Shown: positions 11,800 to 23,420 of the stretch, piece after piece
How positions within the stretch are numbered: position 1 is the first letter of the stretch
Layout of the letters: the number at the start of each line of letters is the position of its first letter
Origin: Amblyomma americanum
Lineage: Eukaryota > Arthropoda > Arachnida > Ixodida > Ixodidae
Length of the DNA stretch: 64,000 nucleotides
Reading direction: 5' to 3'
NCBI RefSeq assembly: GCF_052857255.1
Contig: NC_135497.1
Coordinates: forward strand, 116,528,294 to 116,592,293
The notes under the pieces: model-generated
Seen by the model: the letters and a program-made list of their open reading frames with translations, nothing else
What the model was told of the DNA's origin: nothing
Databases searched by the model: none
Translations under genes and position numbers: made by a program

Positions 11800-12967
11800 T
11801 TTTTGAAAGGAACAGAGGTAAAGTTTCGGCTACAAAATCATGAGACTAAGCTGGTTTGTGGAAGCGCATAATAAAAGAGGCATAACCCATGTGCTATGTA
11901 AGTGTCAAATTCCCTTTCTAGTCTGGAAACGGTGTGTCTTGACAATAGATAAAGTGGGTTTTAGTTAATGTTTTGTTGGTGTGGCTTCCTTCCTGGCTTG
12001 GTGTGCATATTTGCAAGCATCCCTAGGTTGGTATAATAGCAAAATTCTGAATAAAAAAATCCACCTGATAGTCTGAGCTTGCCCTGTCTCTTTTCTGCTA
12101 TAAGAATGCCTTTGGCACTGCTTTCGCATGGATCATTTACTCATCCATTTCGCCATTCTAATAAGTGATCTGGCGTCCTTTCTCTGATGGCAAAGTTCTT
12201 TAGTTAGCCGAGTAAGCTTGTAGATGATGTACATTTTGAAAACCAAAGTGCAGAGTAGATTCACTAGGTATAACCAACTTGCAATGTGAAGCTGCTAATA
12301 GTACAGCTTTTCCTATCTGCTTTTTAAAGAACCTTATGTAATGACATACCACTTTGAGAGTAGCCGCACGACGATAAGTATTGCGTATAATGCACTTCTT
12401 CTGACTGTTCACTGATCACCCAATATAGAAGGCATGCTTCAGATCATAATGCCAAAAGCAGTTTAGAAGTATGTGGATGAGCAAAACACAAAGAAAATGA
12501 AGTGAAAAATGGCAGAGAAATTCGTTGTATTTTGGAGGTGTTTGGCAGCATTTCAAACCACCATGTGATGATCAGTTAAGCCTTGAAACATATTACGACT
12601 GGAGCTAGAGGGGGCTTGTTGTTGAGTGATGGTAACCATAGTAGCTGTAGGTGAGAAGTTCTGTGGTAAACACCAAGTCCACTTTTGTTATCTTAATACA
12701 ACATAATCATCATGTAAGATCAGGTTTACACTTTTGGTAAGGTAGTTTTGCACTTGTGGCACAGCCATTTTTGACCTTTTGCACATTGTGATATTTGTTA
12801 CATGTTGTCTTCAGAATAATGGCACCATTTATTTATCGTCTGCGCTTGTGAACTCACATATGATTAGTCCTTCTACTATGCTTAATTAAACAGTAACATG
12901 AATATGCTGTAGGGGCTGTCCATGATTTGTTTGTTGTGCCGTAGTGTCATTATGTCAGTAGCCTTTA
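11800..12967. other. intronic DNA, nothing recognised
   Basis: No exon, RNA gene or repeat with clear ends is visible. Confidence 0.5.
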
Positions 12968-14265
12968 TTAAAGGGTCTGTCTGCTGAGTTGGATAAAACT
13001 TCATGGAAGTCAAAAGTGGCTTACTGCATTGAATGTAAGTCTGGCTTTAGCGTTAAGAAACGCAAAACATTTTAAAACATTTTTTTTATGGAAAAACTGC
13101 GCTATTAGAGACGTGACAGTGGTTGCTTGCTTTCAAGGTGGTGAGGAGCGACTCATAGCCTGAGTTGCTTTGGGACGTTAAACCCGCATAAACCTATAGT
13201 TTAAAATACTAAAGCTACCAGTCTTAGTCTGGCTCCATCGCAGGGGGGTCTAGTGATTCGAGGACAGGTGGAGAGGGAAATAAAGAAAGAGAGATAGAAT
13301 GTTGCTGATGGCCTGTTTTACACATTGTTTTATACAAAGGGGAGAAACCATTTTTAAAGGTTGTTGTTTGCTCAGTTTATGTCGGGCCTTAAACAAGCGA
13401 TCCTCCATGCTCTGCCAATGTACACGTTGTTGTTGTGTAACCTTGGAGCTGAGCGGCCAGCTCTGGAATGACTCGTGGTGTGAGGGTGCGGGTTTCCCTT
13501 TTTCTTACACCCTTTGTGTAGGGCTTTGTATTTTTGTATTTTTCTCCTTCTCAGGTTTTAGAAAACATGCTAATGATTCTTACTAAAAATCACAGCCAAA
13601 TTTTCGAAACGATAGAGGAGAAATGTTTCGACCGCCATTGATAAGAAAAATAAAAAATGGTTGCTTGCGTCAGATTAATGCAGTCCCTACATTCTTGCAC
13701 AGGCGGTCCGATCCCTTGCCAGTATTGGTGAGGGGATCTGAGACGCCCCAAGACCCCCCTGGCTTCAAGCACTGAAAGGCAACCTGAAGAAACTATCACT
13801 TAAGACTGGTGATATCTATAATAGATACCACAACACTCCTTTTCCAGTATTTTATACTGGCAGCTGTGTTGCCAGGGGCAGTGTCAATTATGGGGTCTGC
13901 CTTTTCTAGGCATTTTATAAAGTGAACAAGAAAAGCAGCATTAAACCTTTGAAGACATTGCGACTAATTGCAAGAGCAAAAAGTAATATGTTAACATATA
14001 TTCTGACTTCCTGCAGTACGCTGGATGCTATTCATAAAATGTAAAATGTTGAGTCCAAGTGATGTGATGCGCCTACCAGCAAAGCAACAAAGTTTTAACA
14101 TAGCACATCACTGCGATCAGTTCCGGCCTCACTTTTTCTGTCAGTTTAACATACAAATTTGACAAAACCAGCAGTTATGCACCTATTTCTACTACAGTAG
14201 GGCAGGACCTACCAGAATATATTGCTATCTTTTTACTTGTCTCTGACGGTAGACTGACCCTTTAA
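12968..14265. mobile_element. possible TIR element (TTAAAGGGTC ends)
   Basis: TTAAAGGGTCTGTCTGC at the left and the reverse complement of the right end (TTAAAGGGTCAGTCTACC) form imperfect terminal inverted repeats about 1.3 kb apart. TTAAAGGG-type ends also bound the elements at 36.65 and 58.9 kb. A SINE 3' fragment is nested inside. No transposase is seen; the pairing of the ends is inferred. Confidence 0.45.
13151..13194 (+). repeat. SINE 3' end fragment
   Basis: CTCATAGCCTGAGTTGCTTT followed by GGGACGTTAAACCC matches the last 45 bases of the Ruka-like SINE family; the rest is absent. Confidence 0.8.
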
Positions 14266-14469
14266 GCTGCTTGAGCCACTGTGAGAGCTAAAGTAGTGCC
14301 TTATTGTACCAAAAGACCAAGAAATGTGGTCTCAAAGCTTTTCTACTACTGATCAATGGTCAACCCTTTTATAGAAGTATGTGCTGGTGGCACTTTTTCA
14401 TAGCAGTGCATGCCTTGTAGGCACTTCAGCACAGACCTGCATATGTAAAACATGGTCTCTTTGTGCCAG

Positions 14470-14718
14470 GTAATGTTGATGGACCCTAAGTGGAGCTCCA
14501 GCAGGACTACACACATCCAGCTCCAGGAAGAACCATTGTGTGAGACAGTCTTTGGAGATTTTCTGGGCTACCTGTACACTGGACGTTTACGTGTTGACCA
14601 TCTGCGTGTACTGCCCCTAGTAGTCTTGGCGGACAAGTACAATGTCAAGGACCTGATGAGACTCTGCGTCAACTATATGGCTCACCACATTGTATCTGCT
14701 GCCTATCACAACCAGCTG
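14470..14718 (+). CDS. BTBD17: BTBD17-like, coding exon 2 (rest of BTB domain)
   Basis: Encodes residues 62-144, completing the BTB/POZ domain: VMLMDPKWSS, then the VFGDFLGYLYTGRL segment (family pattern F-x-x-F-L-x-Y-h-Y-T-G) and VLADKYNVKDLMRLC, the conserved A-D-K-Y-x-h-x-x-L-x-x-x-C helix. The acceptor is TTGTGCCAG ending at 14469 and the donor GTAAGT begins at 14719; both junctions are phase 0. The domain would mediate dimerisation and, by family analogy, cullin-3 binding. The exon is intact, with no stop or frameshift. Confidence 0.93.
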
Positions 14719-15347
14719 GTAAGTTTTATTTCTAGCAGCTGAAGGTGCATTGTTTTTGCTCTTGCTTTACTTTGTCAGTGCAAAAGTCTGGTTTTGCTGA
14801 AAAAACAACACACTGTGGCTTTTAAACAGTGCAGTGCTATCACCATGAAAGTTTCATGTGACCTACAGGCCTACTGTAGTGCAATTCTATAGCAGCAGGT
14901 CTTTCTCCAAAAAAAGGAAAAGGTATAAAAAAGGAGAAAAGGATAAAAAGTGAAAGAGGCTGGAAAGTATATTTGAGAGGATCTCTCTAAGATGTAGCTG
15001 TACTATTAAAACTTATTTTGCAGGCAATATCAGTTCATTTTCAACTTAACTAGTGTGCTGTGTGGTGTTATGTGCATTGTGTAGTCCTGTTTGAACTTGA
15101 AGGACTTTTTGATGCATAGTGTAATTAGTTCCTATAATAAATGCTTTGAGCATTACTGGTTGAAGATAAGCACCTTTCTTGAATCGGAAACATGCCTCAT
15201 GTTGCATCACTATTATGAAATCTGTTTAAATACTCCAGCTCAAGCCACTGGCTTGCTTGTGCTCATTTTACACAGAGATAGAATTTGGAGTTTGATTTTT
15301 TCATCCTGTTACTATTTCTGATGACAATGTTTTGTAGGCTTGTTAGT
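14719..15347. other. BTBD17 intron 2, left part
   Basis: No feature recognised. Intron 2 runs from 14719 to 21106 and holds the Penelope pair and one SINE further right. Confidence 0.5.
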
Positions 15348-15396
15348 TTAACCCTTTAATGGTCAGCATTGCTCAGGAGCAACAGCTGACACTCTT

Positions 15397-15849
15397 TTAG
15401 TGTGGTAGCGCTAGTAGACGCATTTTCTGATTTTGGGCATACATATGTAGTACGTCCCTGAAGCCTACTTTGTGATAGTCGGCCCACCTGCCCATCGGGT
15501 TATGGGCACACACCTGGCAGGCCTTGTGAAGGTCTTCAAGGTAAATGTCATCAGGATAAAGGCCTTCGTGGAGAATGTTTTTAGCAGATAAGGACCTTGA
15601 GTGCCCACAGCATCTAGTGCTACTGCATGATATCCCACGCTTAGTCATGCTAAACCGTCTGCTATTTTTTTTTTTTCGTGCTACACCAGCTTTAATCGTT
15701 CTGTTGCTAGAAAAAGCCCTTTTAACTTCGTAATATAAAAACAGATGGTTGCTCTCTCTTCTTTTTATTGAAAAGATGCACTGAATGAGGCTGATTGACC
15801 AGCCATTACAGATTGATGACAAAGGTAAGCAACGAGTGATTGTTAGCAT
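15397..15849 (-). pseudogene. open frame of uncertain origin within piggyBac-like ends
   Basis: A 150-codon minus-strand frame whose C-terminal third contains GLYPDDIYLEDLHKACQVC, then basic and aromatic residues. It lies just inside the TTAA-CCCTTT end, where the transposase C-terminus of a piggyBac would be expected. The similarity is too weak for a firm call; it may be chance coding in decayed DNA. Confidence 0.3.
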
Positions 15850-15984
15850 GTCAGCAGGACATTGTACAGCCAGAAATATCTTACTGCAGTCACTTTAAAA
15901 GAGAACAAAGAGGTTGATTATGGCATCTGCATAGCCTAGCAATTGCTTGTGAGCATGAGGTTAGAAGGATAGAAACTTGGACAA

Positions 15985-16805
15985 ATTGGTACGGTGTCAT
16001 GGTGAACCTACCAGCGAGAAAGACAGGGATGTGCAAAGAGATAAAACAAGTGCTGACTCGCAACAGAAGTTTATTGAAGTAGACAGGGAATATATAGACA
16101 AGACATGCAACACCACAAACCACACAATTACCGATAAGCGTACAGCACAACATGAGTTGTAAATCGCCCCAAACATTCCCCTGATCTAGATAGTTCAACT
16201 CACTTCATGTTAACGCGATGGACAGCACACTCACATATTCGTCGCCTAGTCGCAAGATGTGTCTATCCTAGATAACCCCCCGGTTAGTCTGCCCTGAATG
16301 TACCGCCAAAATGCCCCTTGTCGAAAGGAACGGGTAGCAGCCTTCATATTCCTTGCAATGTAGAGCCAAGTTAGAGCCCTTACCAATAAAGACCTCTCAT
16401 CGTCCTGTAATCTTACATTGGTGCACCTTCCAGTTTGGCCCACATAAACCCAACCACAAAATAATGGTATTCGATGCACCACATTCATTTTACAAAGCAG
16501 ATATACATTTTGATGCTTCACTCAACATGTTTGCTTTTCCTGAACCACATTCACAGATTTTATTACAGATTTTTGACAACTTATTTGGGGCTGAGAACAC
16601 CACTTCTGTGTCACACCTTCTGGCTTCATTTATCAAATTATGCGACAATCTATGTACGTATGGTAACACAACCTGTCTTTTGGCATTTCACTGGCTGGCC
16701 TTGGCCTGGTCCCATTGGTAGTGAAACCTGATCATCAATGTAGCGTAAGATTTTTTCCACCCAGCCCATGCAAGTTCTTAACTATCATTCTGTCCACCCT
16801 GCTGA
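15985..16805 (-). pseudogene. Penelope-like element, 5'-truncated copy
   Basis: The minus-strand frame at 16246-16521 contains IPLFCGWVYVGQTGRCTNVR, the GIY-YIG endonuclease core (VYVGQTGRC) of Penelope-like elements, preceded by a cysteine/histidine-poor linker. Upstream on the minus strand (about 16740) a YIDD motif survives from the reverse transcriptase, then a deletion of about 270 bases relative to the neighbouring copy joins RT and linker. The 3' end (about 15985-16080) matches that of the + strand copy. Stops and the deletion show it is dead. Confidence 0.8.
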
Positions 16806-18390
16806 AGAAAAGGGTTCATGGCAAAATTTTGTCTCTGGTTATTTGCAAAAGCATCTGTCTACTACGCGCCTTGAAGGTCCTTTTCTTGTACTAAACTCGG
16901 AGAGTGTGGTTGAGGATTTTAAGATTTATCAGTGGTTAGTGTCGATATAGATCTGTTTTATTCTATTCTGCATGAAGACCTCATGAATAGCTTGAAAATG
17001 TGTATTTCAGAGTACCATAATGAGCTTGTGTTCAGTAACAGTTGTGGAATCCCAACAGAGTCTTTTTGGAACTTACTTCCTTTTATTTGAAGAACATATT
17101 TGTGTAGTATAGCAGTGCGGTATATGTTCAAAAGTCTGGTATATGTATTGGTTTGAAAGTTGCCCCTGTGCTAAGCGATATTTCTTTAGCAGGGTGGACA
17201 GAATGATTGCCAAGAACTTGCATGAGCTAAAAAAAAAAAATCTTTTGCTATGCCGATGATCTTCTGGTCTTTTACAAAGGTTGCAATAGTTTAGGATGTG
17301 TACATATTCTCAAGTTGTTTAACGAGGAAGGCCTTGGTCTTAGGTTTACCTTGGAGCAAATGCCCCACAAAAAAAGCAGTGGTTTCTGGACCTTACCTTG
17401 ATGTTCCGCACATGCCATGTCTACTGGCAATATTCACCTAGGAGTGTTAAGCTGCTACTTGACTATGGGTCGAGTCATTCCAAGCTTGTGAAAAATAGCA
17501 TTGCATTGTCCAGCCTGGGCGCAGTTTTGATGAAGTCATGCTTTCACAGCATGACAACTAGTCTCCAAGAGCAGATTTTATGGTGAACGAACGCAGGATT
17601 CCCAAACGCGTCATTGCCGGAATGTGCGATAAATTGTATAAGAAGCTGAAACCGTTTCGTGGCGACTGGCAGGATAGGGCTGGGGCCAGCCGGTGAGATG
17701 CCATAAGACCGGTTGTGTTGCCATATGCACATAGACTGTCGCATAATTTGAAAAATGTAGTCAGAAGGTATGACGTAAAGTGGTGTTCTTGGTCCCTAAT
17801 AAATTGTCAAAAGTCTGTAATATTGTTAAGAGTAAATCAGTGAATGTGGTTCGAGAAAAGCACACATGTCGAGTTTGGAGCATGAGAATGCATATATGCC
17901 TTGTAAAATGAATGTTTTGTATCAAATACCGTTGTCTTGCGGGCGGGTTTATGTGGGACAAACTGGAAAGTGTACCAGTACAAGATTACGGTTGCACGAG
18001 AGGTCTTTAGGTATTGGTAGGTGTTCTAACTTGGCTCTACATTCCAAGGGAGGTGAAGCTGCTACCTGTTCCTTTTCAGCTACGCACATTTTGGCGGTAC
18101 ATTCAGAACAGATTAACTGGGAGATTATCAAGGATGGACACATCCAACGACTAGGTGACGAATGTGTGAGTGTGCCATCCGTCGCGTTCACATGCAGTGA
18201 GTTGGGCTATCTAGATCAGGGGAATCTTTAGGGTGATTTATGACTCATGTTGTGCTGCATGCTTATCGGTAATTGCGTGGTTTGCGGTGTTGCTTGGCTT
18301 GTCTATATATTCCTTGTTCACTTCAATAAACTTCAGTTGCGAGTCAGCGCTTGTTTTGTCTCCTTTCATGTCCTTGTCTTTCATGCATTG
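16806..18390 (+). pseudogene. Penelope-like element, decayed RT plus GIY-YIG copy
   Basis: Read on the + strand with several frameshifts: RT pieces with QKSGICIGLKVAPVLSDIFL (about 17130-17190), then CYADDLLVFYK (YADD catalytic motif, about 17255), then a linker, and at 17866-18231 an open frame with IPLSCGRVYVGQTGKC, the GIY-YIG endonuclease. The order RT then C-terminal GIY-YIG is diagnostic of Penelope-like elements. The 3' UTR carries TTCAATAAACTTC near 18324. This copy is longer than the inverted one beside it and keeps most of the RT C-terminal half. Confidence 0.85.
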
Positions 18391-18453
18391 TAAATTAATG
18401 TCTGGGTTTCAGTTGCGTGGACAAAGGTGAAATTTTGGGCATCAAAGGGTTAG

Positions 18454-20366
18454 AGTAAACATACGGTGCTGTCAGGGTGCAAATACAACTGCAGAACTCC
18501 ACATAAGAGCAATGTGGTGCTGTTGTTCTAGAGTGCAATGAAATCTGCTGAAGACAGAGCACAGAAGACTGTTTTGTGTGATAAGTGTCAGCTTTTTCTG
18601 GGGCTTTATAGCTGATGCAGCCATATTTTCATTTACTGTGGATCAAATAAGTGGGCCCCGCGACATGCTGTGGGCATACTAATTGTTTTGTGCTGTTACC
18701 AATGTCTACAAGGGTCTACAAGCATAAAGTATTATTGCAACATAATCAGCATTAGGTTATCAATGTAACTAAGTATTACCATACTAGTGAAAGTGCTGTG
18801 AAAAGTTTTGTGCAAATTGCTATTAAAAAACAAGGGGGATCATGTTTAGGATAGACACGATTTGAGAGACCTGCCATAAATCGCAGTGGTAAACCTACTC
18901 TTGACAGCAAACGTTCATCAGACATTTTATTTAGTGGTTTTGGCCCTAAAGAATGAGAACTGCATTGCTGCAGAGCTGGTGAGCGCGTGTGGCAACTGGA
19001 GAGCTGAAAGTTTGCTTCTATACACAGTATTCTCGATACATTCCAGGATATTCTATTTATACTTCAAAGGTTCATTATTGTTATTAATAAAATGGCAACA
19101 TGTACAAGTGGCAATAGATGCTGAATGACACTGAATGCCGTAGGTGATCTCCCACAGGGGCATCTGCAGACTGCAGATGTTTGGTGTATTGTTGTGACAC
19201 CACAGACCCAAGCACTGTGGGCTTGGTTATCCTGCACTTAACCCCGCATGGCCCTTAGTCATGCTCAGGAAAAGGAGGTACTGGTTGTTGAGCTGGTACC
19301 AAGTGGTTGGACCCACAGCAGAAGCAGCATACCACTTTGACCCCTGCTTCCGTAAATGGCACCCTGGGCTGACCCTATACCATGAAAAATTGGTGGTCAC
19401 CTTTCCCTACCCACCGCTCTAATCCTGTCCTTTAGCTGTCCCATGTTCTTGCAGCTTTCCTCTCATCTCATCTCTTGCATTTATCCTCTTCCTTGCCAGC
19501 TAAGCATTAGCTTGTGCAGCATAACCATTCCTGGCTGTGTTAAATTTGGTCATATTCCATCCCATTGTTGGTTGCCATGGTGGGTACGCTTATATGCGTC
19601 TTGAGGTCATCTAATTTTAAATTTTTAAAGTCTTCAGCAACGTATCTCATGAAGTGAATAACAGGCAGTGTATTTTAGTCCCATGCATAGAACATTTTCA
19701 TCTGTAACTCTTGCGATATGCACCCCAGTACTTATTCTATGTTTTGATTGATCATTTGCTGGTAATCTTCATGGTATCCTTCACTTTCCCATTATTATTG
19801 AAGAAACCATTTCAATAACACCAGTTTTGCAGATTTTTTTAGTGGAAGCTGGCAGCAGTTGACTGGGCCCTAGTCTGTGAAGTGGCCGTTCTGTCTTTTG
19901 CAGCATTGGCAAAGTGGTTGCATTTCTTAAACGCTTTATTTATTGACGGTGCATCGCAATGTATTGCACAGATGAGTGCGGTAGTAAATAGAAGGTCTGT
20001 TTTTTTGTAGAATGAAAGGTGTGCACAGGCCCAGAGTTCACAAAACAAAGTTTGGGATATTTTTTACCATTTGTTAAGAATCAAAAACCTGATGAACTTA
20101 TCATTCGCAAGGGAGGTATGCTAGACAGTGAGCCAGGTGGGAACAATAATATTAGATGTTTAAGGTAGTTATTATTCAATTTATTCAGCGATGGATAATT
20201 GTTGATTCATTGGAATATTTGATGTTCGAGGCTGGGATGTGACTTAAGCAACATTTACTGAGGTGGGAGAGGTGGGCTGTAAAAAAAGGGAAAAAGAGGA
20301 ATGTAAACTACTTTCATGCGCAGACGAAATGTTTTATCACCATTTTCGTGGAAGTACCTATCTGTG
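18454..20366. other. intronic DNA with possible LINE 3' remnant
   Basis: Mostly unrecognised. The stretch at about 19190-19440 (AGAAGCAGCATACCAC, then a C/T-rich section with many TCTC repeats) has the look of a LINE 3' region, but no RT coding is present, so this is only a suggestion. Confidence 0.35.
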
Positions 20367-20594
20367 GGCTGCCGTGGTGCTCTGGTCATGGTGCTCCCCG
20401 AAAGATGTGGGTTCTTTATCAGCTGCTGCAATTTCATTTCGATGGAGGTGAAATACTGTAGGCCTGTATACTTTGCAATGTCAGTGCACGTTTAAGAACC
20501 CTAGGTGGTCGAAATTATCCGGAGCCCTCCATTGCGGTGTCCCTGATAACCTAGTCACTTTGGGACGTTAAGCCACATCAAACCATCAAACCAA
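20367..20594 (+). mobile_element. tRNA-derived SINE (Ruka-like), diverged
   Basis: Degenerate promoter head (GCCGTGGTGCTCTGGTCATGG), the body block TTTCGATGGAGGTGAAAT, and the 3' block CTTTGGGACGTTAAG. The target duplication AGTRCCTATCTGTG (13 of 14 identical) lies at 20353-20366 and 20595-20608. Confidence 0.85.
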
Positions 20595-21106
20595 AGTGCC
20601 TATCTGTGCTTGTGAGTTTTCCATTTTATATGTGCACTGTGAGGTATGGTGTTTTTCTGTTCGTTAAAATGGGTTTTTAGCTTTTTATCTCAGAACGTAT
20701 GTATTTGCAATTTTTACCTTTTTTCGTAGCTTGTGGTTCGTGCTACAAAACATGAGCTGCTTCAAAATGGCTTTTTGCCTGCTACAAAGCTGACTCTAAA
20801 ATGCTTGTGGCTGTTCTCACCAGTGTCACTGGGTATGTTCATCATGCTGAAGTCCGATCTTTTTGTTAGGCCGCTGGTGCGGTTTTGTTCAGAGGTGTTA
20901 AAATTCAAAACATAGTCTGCTTACTAGACGTTGCATATTTCATGGGCCCAGCTTTAAAACAGATGGGGATGGTGTTTGTAATGGTCACAAATAAGAAAAA
21001 TAGTTGCTTTTGTTTTTGTTCATTACTTTAACATCACTTAGATGTTATACTGGTTTGTAATCTGATAGCAGTGATTTGTAATTTCTATCGTTCCTCTCAT
21101 TCCTAG

Positions 21107-21294
21107 GTCTCCTGGTATCGGTACACCCTAAACTGTGGAAGCAGTTCTGTTCATGTGGCATTCAGTAACTTTATTGCCTGGAATTTTGACCTTGTGGCCA
21201 GCACTGAAGACTTTGGAAACATCGACTTTGATGTGCTGACCTCTTTCCTGAAACGATCAGACTTGGTCACCGCCAGTGAGTTCCAGTTGTTCAG
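21107..21294 (+). CDS. BTBD17: BTBD17-like, coding exon 3 (BACK domain)
   Basis: Encodes residues 145-206 plus two bases of the next codon. The reading VSWYRYTLNCGSSSVHVAFS, then NFDLVASTEDFGNIDFDVLT and KRSDLVTASEFQLF is a typical BACK domain: an N-F-x-x-V helix, F-x-x-h-x-x-x-x-L-x-x-h-L-x-R-S-D-L-V, and E-x-x-L-F. The acceptor is TTCCTAG ending at 21106; the donor GTAAGT starts at 21295. The phase-2 end decides between two acceptors in front of exon 4 (see there). The BACK domain links the BTB dimer to the substrate-binding part in cullin-3 adaptors. Confidence 0.92.
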
Positions 21295-21479
21295 GTAAGT
21301 TTGCCATAACATTTTAGTGCATGTGTCAGGAAACTAGGCATTATGTGGGTTAATTGACAGAATGCTCGACAGGCTACAAACGGTGCATAGCCTCTCTTAT
21401 CTTCTTGAAGTCAAGGGAAAGTGAAGGAGCCTTACCATCTGAAGTTTCCCCCTACCTGCACAGTTTCACACAAACCTCA

Positions 21480-21850
21480 AGAAAGTCACGAGTAGGTATG
21501 GGGTACCACTCGTTTTTTTTTGGCTCCCTTCAAGCTTGCCAAACTGCGCCATCACACCTCTGACAAGGAAAGCAGAAGAAATGCCTGCGAGAAAATGTGT
21601 ACCAGCCCTATGTGAAAGGCAAATCAGGAGTGGTCTGCGAGATACCACTCTTGTGTGCTAAAACTCGTGTTGACCAAACAGGCCGATGTATTAGTTACCA
21701 GATAAGGAAGCATGCTTAAAATTTAAGGAATAATGACTGGTGCACACTTACCCAAGCATTGTAGAATCTGCAATAATTGTGAGCCACATTTTGACAATGC
21801 TGAGATTCCTGTCAGAAGTAGCAACCAAACTACATGGGAACTGCTATTTT
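21480..21850 (+). pseudogene. Penelope-like endonuclease fragment
   Basis: On the + strand at about 21600-21710 the translation GVVCEIPLLCAKTRVDQTGR then CISYQIRKHA matches the linker and GIY-YIG core of Penelope-like elements (expected pattern VVYxIPLxCGxxYVGQTGRC). The GIY and YIG residues are mutated and stop codons follow. It lies in intron 3, about 200 bases after BTBD17 exon 3. Confidence 0.65.
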
Positions 21851-23165
21851 AGGATAGTATACCTTAAAGAAAACAGTTAACAACAGCAGCTTATCGCATG
21901 CAGGGTGCTTTATTACTGTGGCAACCAGTCACAGCAGTAAATGAAATCAGCATTTAAATGTTTTCCTCTGTTAAGGAAGCCGGACACATCAGAATTCTTG
22001 CGCCCATAATTTCTTGTTGTGGTTAGCTTTTTGTTTGGGTAGCAAGAAAGGTTTTACAGTGGACTAGTTCCTTTTCATGGAGAAACAGTGTGGGGCATCA
22101 CGAATGTGGGTGAAGGTTCACTGCAGACTTGAGTTGTGTCTGACTGTAGAAGCTTTTGACATAAAGAAAAGGGGCACTGACTGTGTAAGCAAAGCCTCAG
22201 TTGTGACGTACAGATTCAGATCAGATTTCGACATTCTCTGCCATGTGATAACATGCATTTTCAATGTGTGTTTCAGACCAAGTGTTGTCTTTGGCAAATG
22301 TCTATCTGTATTTGGTCCCTTTTTAAGTTTAGTTTTGTCCACGCATGTGCAGTGCAGGTTATATATTCAGGCATTCCTTGTACTAATAAACAGTTCCGAG
22401 TGCAGCGTCCATCCACACAGGCCCCCATTCTTATGAACAAAGTTTCTTTGTGCTACAGTAATGCCATAAGCAGTAGTTTTCAATTTCATTGTTTGAAGGG
22501 GGAAATAATTTAATTTAACCTAGATACACCACTCAATACAAACGTGCTTTTAAGCAAAACCAGCATATTCTTGAGTCTTTCAAATTTTTACACAGGTATT
22601 GCACAGGTTTGCACAGGTATTTACATAGGTTTATTGCATTTTCATCAAAGTCTGGAGTCTTGTTGGACTTCGTTCTGAAAAGAAAGGATCTAAGCTCATG
22701 TAGTGGCGTTATCACTGATCTGTGTGCTCAAAGATACAGCACCCCTATTGATTACCAGGCCTAGGCAGGAAGAGAAGGAGCCACAGCCGCATTACATAAT
22801 TTGCATACTTTCAACCCACATCACACTATCACAGTGAAGAGCTCCTCGGTAGGAGCGACCTGTGAAAGATAGTAGAATCACTGCACTGGCACCAAGAACC
22901 AAGTGGTCAGCAATGCAACGAAGGCCCAAACGCATGCACATTGGTGAAAGGTAGGGGAATGTCAATGTCAATTGCTTTGCCAATGCTGTGGAAGCTTTCA
23001 TTTGCTGCTTACACATTTCTCAAGCACAGGCTACCAGTGGATGCTTCAGGCATATTGGCACTCTGCAGCTTTCTTACTGTGCTTGTGGATAGGCTAGGAT
23101 ATGCGGTGCACACACTAAGGTAAAACCTAAAGAGATGTGTAGCTCAACGCTCTGCGGTGTGTAAA
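21851..23165. other. BTBD17 intron 3, middle part
   Basis: No exon or element with defined ends. A short direct repetition of GCACAGGT occurs around 22593-22620. Confidence 0.5.
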
Positions 23166-23408
23166 AGTTTGGTTTATGGTTTATGGGGGCTTAATGTCCC
23201 AAAGCAGCTCAGGCTATGAGGGACGCCATAGTGAAGGGCTCCGAAAATTTCGACCACCGGGGGTTCTTTAATGTGCACTGACATCGCACAGTACATGGGC
23301 CTCTAGAATTTCGCCTCTATCGAAATTTAACCGCCGCAGCCGGCCGGGATCGAACCCGCACCTTTCGGATCAGCAGCCGAGCACCATAACCGCTGAGCCA
23401 CCGCGGCG
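23166..23408 (-). mobile_element. tRNA-derived SINE (Ruka-like), full length
   Basis: Reverse orientation. The right end holds the A-box complement GAGCCACCGCGGCGG and the B-box complement GGGATCGAACCC; the left end is the family 3' tail (GGTTTATGG). A perfect 12-bp target duplication, GCGGTGTGTAAA, is at 23154-23165 and 23409-23420. Confidence 0.93.
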
Positions 23409-23420
23409 GCGGTGTGTAAA

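Larger units (their letters stand above)
15352..18449. mobile_element. piggyBac-like frame (TTAA-CCCTTT ends)
   Basis: The left boundary reads TTAA at 15348-15351 followed by CCCTTTAATGG. The right boundary reads GCATCAAAGGG followed by TTAG (18450-18453), a one-base variant of TTAA. TTAA target sites with CCCTTT-type termini are the mark of piggyBac transposons. The minus-strand frame at 15397-15849, with a C-x-x-C cluster (ACQVCAHNP), could be a decayed transposase C-terminus, but I cannot confirm this. The interior is mostly occupied by two Penelope-like copies. Confidence 0.45.
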
